The notes: generated from the sequence alone by a model not told the origin. DNA of 64,000 bases from Marinobacter sp. SS5-14b (GCF_030541005.1 NZ_JASSVM010000003.1:372001-436000), one strand, 5' to 3'. Positions 18,395 to 26,120 are shown, counted from the first letter of the stretch. Program-made: numbers and translations.

Positions 18395-19918
18395 ATGACG
18401 ACTACTATTTACCACCACGGTGCAGTGACCGGTATTACTGGGTCCTGTCACGAACTCCAGGTTTCAGGACAAGGCATCCTTATAGACTGCGGCTTGTTCC
18501 AAGGCACCGAAGCCAAAACCCGCAGCACTGCCCAAGACCTGGCCATCGATTTCCCCATAAGTCACATCCGCGCCCTGGTCGTCACCCACGTGCACATCGA
18601 CCATGTGGGCCGCATTCCCTACCTACTCGCCGCCGGTTTTGACGGCCCTATCATTTGCTCTGAACCCACGGCCATCATGCTTCCTGAAATTCTGGAAGAC
18701 GCTCTGAAAATTGGTTTCACGCGGGACCGGGCTTTGGTCAATCGGGTGTTGGATCTCATCCGTTCCCGTGTTGTACCGGTGCCCTATGGTGAGTGGCATG
18801 GGGTGTTCGATGAAGGTGAGTGTTCGCTTTCCGTGCGCTTGCAGCGTGCCGGACATATTCTGGGCTCGGCCTATGTGGAGTGCGATGCCAGAGTAGGCGA
18901 CTACGAGGAGCGGGTGGTGTTCAGCGGGGATCTTGGCGCACGCCATTCGCCACTTCTTCCGGAACCGGTTTCTCCTGAGCGGGCAGACCGTTTGGTGATT
19001 GAAAGTACTTACGGCGATAAGAATCATGAAGACCGGGAAACCCGGCGCTACCGCTTGAAGGCTGTTCTGGAGCATGCCCTTGAAGACGGCGGCACGGTGT
19101 TGATTCCGGCATTCAGTATTGGGCGCACTCAGGAGCTGTTGTATGAGATTGAAGGGCTGATTGCTGAGTTTGGTGATGAACAGGTAGTTGACCACCAAGC
19201 CAGGCAGGCTACAAAGGGGCCTGACCCCTCGGGGTCAGACCCCACCCAAAGGCCAGCGGCTGACTCCAGGCTTGGTGCGTTTGGGGTCAGTCCCCAAGGG
19301 GACAGACCCCGTAGCAAGCCTCTCACGTGGAACAACCTCGAAGTCGTCGTAGACTCCCCTCTGGCCGCCGAATTCACCAAAATCTACCGCGACCTGAAAC
19401 CCTTCTGGGACGAAGAAGCCCGCGCCCTGGTCAACTCCGGCCGTCATCCGCTTTCCTTCGAACAGCTGACCGTCATCAATTCCCATGAAGATCACGTGAA
19501 CGCCGTAAACTACCTGGCGAAATCTCGTCGCCCCTGCGTGGTGATTGCAGGTTCCGGTATGTGCGCAGGCGGCAGAGTGGTAAATTACCTGAAAGCGATG
19601 TTGGGAGACGCCCGTAACGATGTCCTGTTCGTCGGTTACCAGGCAGCGGGTACTCCAGGCCGAGACATTCTAACGTTTGGCCCCCGGGGCGGTTGGGTCG
19701 AATTGGAGGGCGAACGCTACGATATCCGTGCGCAGGTCCACACCGTTGGCGGCTATTCCGCCCATGCTGGCCAGGAGGATTTGTTGCGGTTTGTAGAGGG
19801 TATTCCACAACCGCCCAGCGAGATTCGGATTGTGCATGGTGATGAGGGGGCGAAGCGCGCTTTGCAGGGGAAGTTGCAGATGTTGTTACGTGACGCTGAG
19901 GTAAAGATACCTGGGTAG
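18395..19918 (+). CDS. Beta-CASP metallo-beta-lactamase-fold hydrolase with a repeat-encoded insertion
   Basis: A 507-residue enzyme of the RNA-specificity (Ysh1/CPSF73-like) branch of the metallo-beta-lactamase fold. The zinc motif HVHIDHVGRIPYL sits near residue 70, with GHILGSAYVE, VVFSGDLGARHSPLL and YGDKNHEDRETRR further on, the beta-CASP block VIAGSGMCAGGR, and the late histidine in VGGYSAHAGQEDLL. Such proteins are putative RNA nucleases; the substrate is unknown. Residues about 265-305 (from ATKGPDPSGSDP to VSPQGDRPRSKP) are Pro/Gly-rich and are encoded by copies of the GGGGTCAGACCCC repeat at 19214-19311. Removing them would give a usual length near 460. The start at 18395 has a GGAAG site 5-6 bases upstream; an ATG at 18383 is less well placed. 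Confidence 0.85.
   Translation: MTTTIYHHGAVTGITGSCHELQVSGQGILIDCGLFQGTEAKTRSTAQDLAIDFPISHIRALVVTHVHIDHVGRIPYLLAAGFDGPIICSEPTAIMLPEILEDALKIGFTRDRALVNRVLDLIRSRVVPVPYGEWHGVFDEGECSLSVRLQRAGHILGSAYVECDARVGDYEERVVFSGDLGARHSPLLPEPVSPERADRLVIESTYGDKNHEDRETRRYRLKAVLEHALEDGGTVLIPAFSIGRTQELLYEIEGLIAEFGDEQVVDHQARQATKGPDPSGSDPTQRPAADSRLGAFGVSPQGDRPRSKPLTWNNLEVVVDSPLAAEFTKIYRDLKPFWDEEARALVNSGRHPLSFEQLTVINSHEDHVNAVNYLAKSRRPCVVIAGSGMCAGGRVVNYLKAMLGDARNDVLFVGYQAAGTPGRDILTFGPRGGWVELEGERYDIRAQVHTVGGYSAHAGQEDLLRFVEGIPQPPSEIRIVHGDEGAKRALQGKLQMLLRDAEVKIPG
19214..19311. repeat. Palindromic repeat R1, inside the beta-CASP gene
   Basis: Two copies of the head unit lie side by side (GGGGCCTGACCCC at 19216-19228 and GGGGTCAGACCCC at 19231-19243). 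After about 40 bp comes a third, rearranged pair, TTGGGGTCAGTCCCCAAGG then GGACAGACCCC. The reading frame stays open through all of it. The copy is more degenerate than the intergenic ones. Confidence 0.8.
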
Positions 19919-19945
19919 ATTTAGGTTCAAGGATGAAAAGACGAT

Positions 19946-20068
19946 ATGCATTCGAAACGATTCGCCAAGGAAGTACAGATTACTCGGCATGCTGCTCAGC
20001 GCATGCAGTCACGTGCTATCAGTGAGCAGGAGTTGTCTTTAATGCACCATTTTTCCTGGGAGGGTTAA
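19946..20068 (+). CDS. Short DUF4258-like protein, probably truncated
   Basis: A 40-codon frame encodes a peptide with VQITRHAAQRMQSRAISEQE, which matches the opening pattern of DUF4258 proteins (a histidine and an arginine-rich helix, then RGIS-E). Family members are usually 80-100 residues, so this copy is either shortened or a minimal form. A GGATGAAAAG stretch lies upstream. The DUF2283 gene starts four bases after the stop. DUF4258 and DUF2283 genes often occur together, which supports this small gene being real. Confidence 0.55.
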   Translation: MHSKRFAKEVQITRHAAQRMQSRAISEQELSLMHHFSWEG

Positions 20069-20072
20069 TGAT

Positions 20073-20264
20073 ATGCGTACCGTTTATGATGAATCAGAAG
20101 ATATTTTGACAATCCATCTCAGCGATAAAGCGATTGTGAAAGAGGTTTCCCAGGACTGGAACACTCATGTCAGCTACGCCGAAGACGGCTCGATCGTCGA
20201 GATTGTGGTCATCGATGCCAAGGAAAGTGGCGCTTGGCCGTTAGTTACAACGCGCGCCGCATAA
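20073..20264 (+). CDS. DUF2283 family small protein
   Basis: A 63-residue protein with the DUF2283 pattern: TVYDESEDILTIHLSD, then HVSYAEDGSIVEIVVIDAKE. The function is unknown. The family is found beside DUF4258 genes in arrangements that look like toxin-antitoxin modules, with DUF2283 in the antitoxin-like position. The start has a good GGGAGGG ribosome site. The stop codon at 20262-20264 is followed within a few bases by repeat R2. Confidence 0.75.
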   Translation: MRTVYDESEDILTIHLSDKAIVKEVSQDWNTHVSYAEDGSIVEIVVIDAKESGAWPLVTTRAA

Positions 20265-20266
20265 GA

Positions 20267-20323
20267 TTGGGGTCAGACCCCCGAACATTTCACCGGTTAA
20301 AATGTCTTGGGGTCTGACCCCAA
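20267..20323. repeat. Palindromic repeat R2
   Basis: GGGGTCAGACCCC at the left and GGGGTCTGACCCC at the right enclose an inner inverted pair (GAACATTT and AAATGTC). It fills the gap between the DUF2283 gene and the nucleotide-sugar dehydrogenase gene and ends only a few bases before that gene's ribosome site. Confidence 0.9.
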
Positions 20324-20336
20324 AATTGGAGGATTG

Positions 20337-21599
20337 ATGAAGAAAATCGCAGTGGTTGGCCTGGGCTATGTTGGCTTGCCTTTGGCGGCGGCTTTTGGCG
20401 AAAAGCGGGCCGTTGTTGGCTTTGATATCAACCATAAGCGCATAGCAGAGCTTAAGGATGGCGTAGACTTCACCCGTGAGGTCTCAGCGGATGAGCTGGC
20501 GGCTTCGAAGCATCTGTCGTTTACTGACTCCCTGGAGGGTATTGCCGATTGCGAGATCTATATCGTCACAGTGCCCACACCGATTGACGAGTACAAAACA
20601 CCGGACCTGACCCCGTTGGTTAAGGCCAGTGAGAGTGTGGGTAAGGTGCTGAAGCAAGGCGACATCGTTATCTACGAATCCACGGTGTACCCGGGCGCCA
20701 CTGAAGAGGTGTGTGTACCGGTGCTGGAGAAAATGTCTGGTTTGGCGTTCAACGAGGATTTCTTCGCCGGCTACAGCCCTGAGCGGATTAACCCGGGTGA
20801 TAAAGAGCACCGGGTAACAACCATTATGAAAGTCACTTCCGGCTCGACACCGGAGATTGCTGATGAAGTAAATGCCCTGTATGCCGAGATCATTACCGCG
20901 GGTACGCATAAGGCCAGCTCTATTAAAGTGGCTGAGGCAGCAAAGGTGATTGAGAACACTCAGCGCGATTTGAATATTGCGTTGATGAATGAGCTTTCCA
21001 TGATCTTCGCCCGGCTCGGTATTGATACCCACGAGGTGTTGGCTGCAGCGGGTACCAAGTGGAACTTCCTGCCATTCAAGCCGGGCCTGGTGGGCGGACA
21101 TTGTATTGGTGTGGACCCGTACTATCTCACCCATAAGGCGCAGGCGATCGGGTATAACCCGGAAATTATTCTTGCGGGCCGTCGGGTGAATGACAACATG
21201 GGGCCTTACGCGGCGTCTGCACTGGTTAAGGCGATGATTAAAAAAGGCCAGACCATTGCCAGTTCACGAGTATTGGTGATGGGTTTGACGTTTAAAGAGA
21301 ACTGCCCCGATTTGCGGAATACCCGCGTTATTGATGTGGTTAAAGAGCTTGAGGACTTTGGTTGCCAGGTAGATGTAACGGATTGCTGGGCCGATAGTGA
21401 AGAAGCCGTGCATGAGTATGGTATTTCCTTGGTGGCTGAGCCTGAGCAGGGTAAATACGATGCGGTTTTACTGGCCGTGCCGCACCGGGAATACGCTCAG
21501 TTGTCTGAGCAGGAACTGCGGGCGTTTGCCAATGGTAACGGTGTTCTGTTTGACCTGAAAGGCGTGTTGCCGCTGGGGCACGCTGACCTGAGGTTATAA
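20337..21599 (+). CDS. tviB: TviB/WbpA-type UDP-HexNAc 6-dehydrogenase
   Basis: A 420-residue NAD-dependent dehydrogenase that oxidises C6 of a UDP-sugar to the uronic acid. The N-terminal Rossmann motif is [18 protein letters not shown], followed by [26 protein letters not shown] and [13 protein letters not shown]. The catalytic cysteine lies in [13 protein letters not shown]. The C-terminal domain has [19 protein letters not shown]. This pattern is that of TviB/WbpA/WecC enzymes acting on UDP-GlcNAc or UDP-GalNAc. The start at 20337 follows a GGAGG site. No other genes of the pathway adjoin it, and it is flanked tightly on both sides by repeats R2 and R3. It may serve the upstream polysaccharide locus. 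Confidence 0.9.
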   Translation: MKKIAVVGLGYVGLPLAAAFGEKRAVVGFDINHKRIAELKDGVDFTREVSADELAASKHLSFTDSLEGIADCEIYIVTVPTPIDEYKTPDLTPLVKASESVGKVLKQGDIVIYESTVYPGATEEVCVPVLEKMSGLAFNEDFFAGYSPERINPGDKEHRVTTIMKVTSGSTPEIADEVNALYAEIITAGTHKASSIKVAEAAKVIENTQRDLNIALMNELSMIFARLGIDTHEVLAAAGTKWNFLPFKPGLVGGHCIGVDPYYLTHKAQAIGYNPEIILAGRRVNDNMGPYAASALVKAMIKKGQTIASSRVLVMGLTFKENCPDLRNTRVIDVVKELEDFGCQVDVTDCWADSEEAVHEYGISLVAEPEQGKYDAVLLAVPHREYAQLSEQELRAFANGNGVLFDLKGVLPLGHADLRL

Positions 21600-21601
21600 T
21601 A

Positions 21602-21658
21602 TTGGGGTCAGACCCCAAGACATTTGGTGGTATGAAATGTTCCGGGGTCTGACCCCAT
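21602..21658. repeat. Palindromic repeat R3
   Basis: TTGGGGTCAGACCCC and GGGGTCTGACCCC enclose GACATTTGGTGG and GAAATGTTCC. It begins just after the dehydrogenase stop codon and is followed at once by a strong terminator hairpin. Confidence 0.9.
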
Positions 21659-21660
21659 GT

Positions 21661-21690
21661 AAAAAGGCTGACATTGTTGTCAGCCTTTTT
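21661..21690. terminator. Rho-independent terminator, works in both directions
   Basis: AAAAAGGCTGACA, loop TTGT, TGTCAGCCTTTTT: a perfect 13-bp stem including the A- and T-runs. It should stop transcripts from the dehydrogenase gene and separate it from the mvaT-like gene. Confidence 0.92.
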
Positions 21691-21716
21691 CATTAATAAG
21701 GTTTAAACAATATACT

Positions 21717-21745
21717 TTGCCAATTCTTGATTTGTTTATTATTAT
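21717..21745 (+). promoter_or_regulatory. Candidate sigma-70 promoter of the mvaT-like gene
   Basis: TTGCCA at 21717-21722, a 17-bp A+T-rich spacer and TATTAT at 21740-21745 fit a housekeeping promoter. The leader to the ATG would be about 58 bases. Confidence 0.5.
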
Positions 21746-21809
21746 TGCCTCTGACTTTTCGGTCATATGTATTCTGCAATCAAAGTCCAAAAGATAAGGT
21801 TATATTTCC

Positions 21810-22178
21810 ATGGCAAAGATCAACGATTATTACCAGAAAAAACAGCTTATGGAAAAGCTTGCGGCAGAGCTGGAAAAGCTTGAAAACGACCAGGCACTCA
21901 AAGGCGAACTGGAGTTTGAAAACAAAGTTCGTGATTTGATGAAGCACTATGACAAATCTCCACGAGATTTCCTGCAGATTCTGGCCGCGATTGATCCTTC
22001 AATTACAGGCGCCAAAGCGGAAGTTTCCACAGGTACCCGCGCGAAGCGCCCGATGAAGACTTATAAAAACCCGCACACCGGTGAGGTGGTTAAAACCCGT
22101 GGCGGCAATCACAAGACTCTGAATGAGTGGCGTGAAAAGCACGGTAAGGAAGCTGTTCAGAGCTGGCAGCAGGATTAA
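21810..22178 (+). CDS. mvaT: MvaT-type H-NS-like nucleoid protein
   Basis: A 122-residue DNA-binding protein expected to silence A+T-rich DNA. The N-terminal half is a charged coiled coil for oligomerisation (YYQKKQLMEKLAAELEKLE, then LEFENKVRDLMKHYDKS). The C-terminal DNA-binding domain reads YKNPHTGEVVKTRGGNHKTL followed by NEWREKHG, matching the MvaT family's RGGN core rather than the classic H-NS motif. MvaT-type proteins often control capsule, motility and transferred DNA, so it could silence the A+T-rich end of the polysaccharide locus; this is inference. It has its own terminator upstream and promoter candidate. Confidence 0.9.
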   Translation: MAKINDYYQKKQLMEKLAAELEKLENDQALKGELEFENKVRDLMKHYDKSPRDFLQILAAIDPSITGAKAEVSTGTRAKRPMKTYKNPHTGEVVKTRGGNHKTLNEWREKHGKEAVQSWQQD

Positions 22179-22199
22179 TAGCAGGCTCCTGGTAAAAGT

Positions 22200-22253
22200 G
22201 TGAATATACGCTACAATAATCCCATCTAAAGATGGTTTGTAGAGTATATTCAC
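22200..22253. promoter_or_regulatory. Nested palindromic operator region of hipBA
   Basis: GTGAATATAC at 22200-22209 and GTATATTCAC at 22244-22253 are perfect inverted arms; the pairing continues inwards after one mismatch (CTACAA with TTGTAG). A second palindrome sits in the centre: CCATCT, two bases, AGATGG. The outer right arm abuts the hipB ATG, leaving no normal ribosome site. TACAAT at 22212-22217 could be the -10 element, so the promoter would lie inside the operator. HipB proteins bind paired palindromes of this kind. Confidence 0.75.
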
Positions 22254-22511
22254 ATGACCCTTCTCGAACTCGGTCCCTATATCCGTCAGGAACGCAAGCG
22301 TGCAGGTTTGTCCATGCTGGCTTTGGCGAAAATGGCAGGGGTCGACCGCACGACAATTTCCAAACTCGAAAACCAACACCTTCCAGAAATGGGGTACGCC
22401 AAACTCGAGCGGGTGCTGGCTATTCTTGGGTTGGAGTTTTCGGTTAGACCAGTGGATGGATTGCCAACGTTAAAGGATCTCCAGCGAGAGAATGCGAGGG
22501 GGCGGGAATGA
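22254..22511 (+). CDS. hipB: HipB-like XRE-family antitoxin
   Basis: An 85-residue helix-turn-helix repressor and antitoxin. The DNA-binding part runs from IRQERKRAGLSMLALAKMAG through VDRTTISKLEN, a standard XRE fold. The C-terminal tail (LPTLKDLQRENARGRE) is suited to contact the toxin. It overlaps hipA by four bases (ATGA), and the promoter region is a long nested palindrome ending at its ATG, which points to tight autoregulation. The lack of a visible ribosome site suggests a short leader or leaderless translation. Confidence 0.88.
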   Translation: MTLLELGPYIRQERKRAGLSMLALAKMAGVDRTTISKLENQHLPEMGYAKLERVLAILGLEFSVRPVDGLPTLKDLQRENARGRE

Positions 22512-23734
22512 CTTCTTTGCGTCGGGCCATGGTAGAAGTTGCCGGCGCTGTCGTTGGCGATGTGTTTTCGCCCGGACGGTCGGAACCGGCAGTATTTGTT
22601 TATCGTGAAGGGGTGCCCGAGTGGTCGTCTGTCTCTGTGACGATGCCGGTTGGCGAAACTTCCTATGCCTTTGACGGAGGCGTGCACCCTATCTTCGCCC
22701 AGAACCTGCCAGAGGGCTACTTGGGTGACATCATCAGAAAGCATGTTGCCAAAGTATACGGCTCAGGAGATTTGACGGTGCTGGCGGCACTGGGCCGGCA
22801 TCAGGTTGGCCGGGTGGTGGTTACCGCTGATGATTCCGCTGGCGAGGATGATCAAGATCAGGGTGAATCTTTGGCCGGGTTGTTGGCTGGGGATGATGGT
22901 TCGCTATTCGAGGAGTTGGTTGAAAAATATGCGCTCCGGTCTGGTATTTCGGGAGTGCAACCTAAGGTGCTGGTGCCCGCCCGGGTCTCTGAAAAATCAA
23001 CGCTTCGCACGGAGGGTTATATTGTTAAGGCCTCGGGCGACGATTACCCGCAACTGGCCGCCAACGAGTATTTTTGTATGACCCTTGCCCAGGAATTCGG
23101 GTTGCCGGTACCGGAGTTCTATCTCTCTGATAATGGCAGGTTGTTCATCATGTCTCGATTCGACAGGCGGGCAGATGGCGCTTGGTTGGGCTTTGAAGAT
23201 GCCTGTGTTCTGCAAGGATTGCTGCCACAGGATAAGTACTCTGGAAGTTATGAAAGGCTGGCAAAGACGTTTTCGTCATTTCTCTCGCCAAAGCATCGCC
23301 GTGAGGGACTTCGTTGGCTGTTTCGATCTTTGCTTGTTTCCTGGGCCGTTCGTAACGGTGATGCCCATTTGAAGAATTTTGGCTTGCTGTATAGTGAACC
23401 TTTTGGTGAGCGCTGGTTGGCACCCACATATGACATTGTGTCCACCACGCCCTACTTGCACCACGATGTTCCTGCATTGACCCTGGCTGGCCGAAAGTTG
23501 TGGTGGCCTGTGAATTACTTGAAAGTCTATGGTCGCCAATCCTGCGGCTTGACCACGGGTGAAGTAAACGAAGACCTCAAGCGACTGGCTAATAAGCTTA
23601 CTGAAACCGCAGATCAAATAGATGCGCACATCGCAAAGATGCCTTCGTTCAGTCAGGTAGGCACGATCATGTCCCGAACGTTCCGCGCAAGTAGCCAGGA
23701 AATTGTTTCTGGGGTCAGACCCCAAGACATTTAG
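22508..23734 (+). CDS. hipA: HipA-like serine/threonine kinase toxin with a repeat-encoded C-terminus
   Basis: A 408-residue toxin. HipA of E. coli phosphorylates glutamyl-tRNA synthetase and causes growth arrest; the target here is unknown. Visible parts are the N-terminal HipA domain (YREGVPEWSSVSVTMPVG), the conserved PEGYLGDIIRK, the phosphorylation-loop region SGISGVQPKVLV, the catalytic loop RNGDAHLKNFGLLY and the metal-binding aspartate in APTYDIVSTTPY. All key kinase residues appear present. The last codons (VSGVRPQDI and stop) lie inside repeat R4, so a repeat has replaced or extended the original C-terminus by about eight residues. Confidence 0.9.
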   Translation: MTSLRRAMVEVAGAVVGDVFSPGRSEPAVFVYREGVPEWSSVSVTMPVGETSYAFDGGVHPIFAQNLPEGYLGDIIRKHVAKVYGSGDLTVLAALGRHQVGRVVVTADDSAGEDDQDQGESLAGLLAGDDGSLFEELVEKYALRSGISGVQPKVLVPARVSEKSTLRTEGYIVKASGDDYPQLAANEYFCMTLAQEFGLPVPEFYLSDNGRLFIMSRFDRRADGAWLGFEDACVLQGLLPQDKYSGSYERLAKTFSSFLSPKHRREGLRWLFRSLLVSWAVRNGDAHLKNFGLLYSEPFGERWLAPTYDIVSTTPYLHHDVPALTLAGRKLWWPVNYLKVYGRQSCGLTTGEVNEDLKRLANKLTETADQIDAHIAKMPSFSQVGTIMSRTFRASSQEIVSGVRPQDI

Positions 23735-23767
23735 GCAGGCCAAATGTTCGGGGGTCTGACCCCAAAA
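23710..23767. repeat. Palindromic repeat R4
   Basis: GGGGTCAGACCCC (23711-23723) and GGGGTCTGACCCC enclose GACATTT and AAATGTT. It contains the hipA stop codon at 23732-23734 and ends next to the stop codon of the convergent diguanylate cyclase gene. Confidence 0.9.
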
Positions 23768-24724
23768 TCACTCGCCGATAACCACTTTATTCCGCCCGCT
23801 TTCTTTGGCTTTGTACAAAGCCTCATCCGCCTTCTGCATCCACTGCATATAGTTTTCGGGTTCGTCTGTTAATTGCGCGACACCCATGCTGATGGTGTAT
23901 CGAATGTCACCCGCGGTGGTGTTTACGGTGCTTTGTTCGATGGTTTCCCGTATGCGTTCACAGATGACGCGGGCGTTTTCGGCGTCGGTTTCGGGCAGGA
24001 TGATGCCGAATTCTTCACCGCCATAGCGGCCGGCAGAATCTGATTGGCGAACGCCATTGCGGGTGACCTGAGCGGTGTGGCGGATAACCTCGTCGCCGGC
24101 CAGGTGACCGTAGGTGTCGTTGACGGGTTTGAAGTGGTCTATGTCGAACATGACCAGGGCGGTGGCGTGCCCATAGCGACGGTAGCGCTCGAACTCTGCG
24201 TCGACCAGGTTTTCCCAGGTGCCGCGGTTGAGGAGGCCGGTGAGGCGGTCAGTCATGCTCAGTTTGGCGAGCTGTTCGTTGGCGCGTTCCAGTGCCCGCT
24301 TGCTGCTGGCGAATTCGGTTACGTCGTAAATCAACAGGCACACCTTGTCCACCTCGCCCGTGGTGCTACTCAGGGGGCTGATGGTCAGGTTCTGGTACAT
24401 GTATTCTTCGGTACCTGTGATGGGCCGGGAGTTCCGGAACTGGAACAGGTAGGGGCGCTGCTCCCAGGAAGTAAAGGCCCGGGTATTGAGCATGGCTACG
24501 GCGTCTACTTTTCGGGTGAGCCAGGCCTTGGGTATGTCCGGGAATTCGTCGAAGAGGGATTTGTTGTGAATCTGGCTGGCGGTGATGCCGCTGTGGTTTT
24601 CCATAAAGCCGTTCCAGGCCTGAACCCGGAACTCAAGATCCAGCACCACCAGGCCAACTTCGACGGATTCGAGCATGTCGATTAACCAGTGAAAAGCATC
24701 TGCGTTTTGCGTTTTAAAGGCCAT
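23768..24724 (-). CDS. PAS-GGDEF diguanylate cyclase
   Basis: A 318-residue enzyme that makes cyclic di-GMP from two GTP. An N-terminal PAS-like sensor (MLESVEVGLVVLDLEFRVQAW) spans about residues 12-135, then a linker helix leads to the GGDEF domain starting MTDRLTGLLNRGTWENL. The active-site loop is RYGGEEFGIIL, a catalytically competent form, and the inhibitory I-site RxxD (RQSD) precedes it by five residues, so product inhibition is expected. The gene starts 2 bp after the response-regulator gene and is probably cotranscribed with it. No transmembrane segment is seen, so the protein should be cytoplasmic. Confidence 0.9.
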   Translation of the reverse strand: MAFKTQNADAFHWLIDMLESVEVGLVVLDLEFRVQAWNGFMENHSGITASQIHNKSLFDEFPDIPKAWLTRKVDAVAMLNTRAFTSWEQRPYLFQFRNSRPITGTEEYMYQNLTISPLSSTTGEVDKVCLLIYDVTEFASSKRALERANEQLAKLSMTDRLTGLLNRGTWENLVDAEFERYRRYGHATALVMFDIDHFKPVNDTYGHLAGDEVIRHTAQVTRNGVRQSDSAGRYGGEEFGIILPETDAENARVICERIRETIEQSTVNTTAGDIRYTISMGVAQLTDEPENYMQWMQKADEALYKAKESGRNKVVIGE

Positions 24725-24726
24725 GT

Positions 24727-25755
24727 TCAGTCCACCAGGTATTCGAGGCGTTTTTCCAGGAAGGGTAGGGAGTCTTCGGTAAACAGAACCAGCATGTCGC
24801 AGCGAATATCTCGGTTTTCAATAGCGTAGCTGATTTCGATACACAGGAGTTGCTCTTCCCGGTTGCTGTGATGTTCCAGCAGTTCATTGATCGGGCGGTG
24901 CTGGCCCAGCACGGTTGGGTGCCCGAGGCCGAGTTTCAGTGCGAGCTGATCGCTGACACCGTTCAGAAAGGCGCCGAACAGGATGCTGGACATGTCCATC
25001 AATACTTCGACGTTGACCTCCGCGCCTTCCACTACATCGTAATGCAGCAATTCCGCCATTTCCTGGAAGCTGGCGTCTTCAAACAACAGCAGAGCTTCCC
25101 CTGCAATGCCGGCACCGGTGAACCCCTGGCACACGGCGGAGTAGCTGCTCTCACGCTCGGCAGCGGAAATGGCCATGTGCAACTCTGACGTGGCGATGAA
25201 GGCGACTTTCGGGATCGGCTGCTGCACGAATACCCGGAGCAGGCGGGCCAGCAGGTCGGAGGAGCGTCCCATGGCAACGTTTGAAATTTCCTGCAGGTAT
25301 TCATTCAGGCTGACGGAAATTTCAGGTGCCTTGCTGGGCTGATCTTCCGGGTTGGCGGCTTGCTCGGCAGCGGCTTTCAGCTCTTCGCGGCGATAGAAGC
25401 CATACTCTTCAAGCAGGCTGGCCACGATGTCTGTGTCGGTTGGCTTTTTGATGAAATCGATGGCGCCAAGTTTGCGCACCCGCTCCCGGGCTTCGGGTTG
25501 AATGTCGCCAGATACGACAATTGTAAACACTGGCAGGTCTTCTTTACGGATGTGTTCAAGTACCTGGTGGCCGTCTATGCCGGGCATATTCAGATCAAGA
25601 AACAGCAGTTCGGCCTGGCCGTTTCGCAGAATCTGCAGGGCTTCGTCGCCATCATTGGCGAACTGAACGTTATCTGCCAGGCCTGCGGGTAGGGCACGGG
25701 CCATTTGCTTGCGGGCGAGGGCAGAATCGTCGCAGATCAGGATTTGGGTGCTCAT
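24727..25755 (-). CDS. Response regulator with CheC-like C-terminal domain
   Basis: A 342-residue two-domain protein. The receiver domain (residues 1-125) has the acidic pocket ILICDDSALARKQ, the phosphorylated aspartate in LLFLDLNMPGIDG and the lysine in FIKKPTD. The second half resembles CheC/CheX phosphatases: LQEISNVAMGRSSDLLARLL carries the glutamate-asparagine pair, while the second motif (EVLMDMSSILFG) lacks the asparagine. CheC proteins dephosphorylate CheY, so this protein may tune chemotaxis or its own signalling. It lies directly upstream of the PAS-GGDEF gene, and the pair probably links a phosphorelay to cyclic di-GMP. Confidence 0.82.
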   Translation of the reverse strand: MSTQILICDDSALARKQMARALPAGLADNVQFANDGDEALQILRNGQAELLFLDLNMPGIDGHQVLEHIRKEDLPVFTIVVSGDIQPEARERVRKLGAIDFIKKPTDTDIVASLLEEYGFYRREELKAAAEQAANPEDQPSKAPEISVSLNEYLQEISNVAMGRSSDLLARLLRVFVQQPIPKVAFIATSELHMAISAAERESSYSAVCQGFTGAGIAGEALLLFEDASFQEMAELLHYDVVEGAEVNVEVLMDMSSILFGAFLNGVSDQLALKLGLGHPTVLGQHRPINELLEHHSNREEQLLCIEISYAIENRDIRCDMLVLFTEDSLPFLEKRLEYLVD

Positions 25756-26120
25756 GGCTTACAGTTTGGGCCCCGGGGAGTGTTGAAAGGAGGGTTAGAG
25801 TACTGGAATGTGTACATGAGCGCTACATCTTTGGTTTTCTATACACTGTTGATTTGGCTAACGGTTACACGGCTGAAAACTTGAACCTGTGACGAGCTTC
25901 AAGCTTGTTTCCAAATGACGGCCGTGTAATGGCTGATTGTGATGCAGCTCACTCTATTTACGAGCAGCCCTCAGCTATAGTTGGCCTGCGGTCAAAAAAG
26001 AAACAGTTTGTTACATATAAAAACACAGCCGTATGCCTGCACCGGAAAAACATAATAAACGGGCGGCATGAGAGTCGGGCGTCGGATCTGGCTCACAAAC
26101 ATTATTCAGAGACACAATCT
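25756..26120. other. Intergenic control region between the response regulator and a secreted-protein gene
   Basis: A divergent 365-bp region. It contains a good CRP/Vfr-type site (listed separately) about 170 bp before the secreted-protein ATG. An open frame entering from 25905 in phase with that protein has no ribosome site and a sequence unlike protein, so I take the region as non-coding. Confidence 0.5.
25938..25953. promoter_or_regulatory. CRP/Vfr-like binding site
   Basis: TGTGA, six bases, TCACT: nine of the ten half-site bases agree with the CRP consensus TGTGA-N6-TCACA. It could control the secreted-protein gene, the divergent response-regulator pair, or both. Confidence 0.5.
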
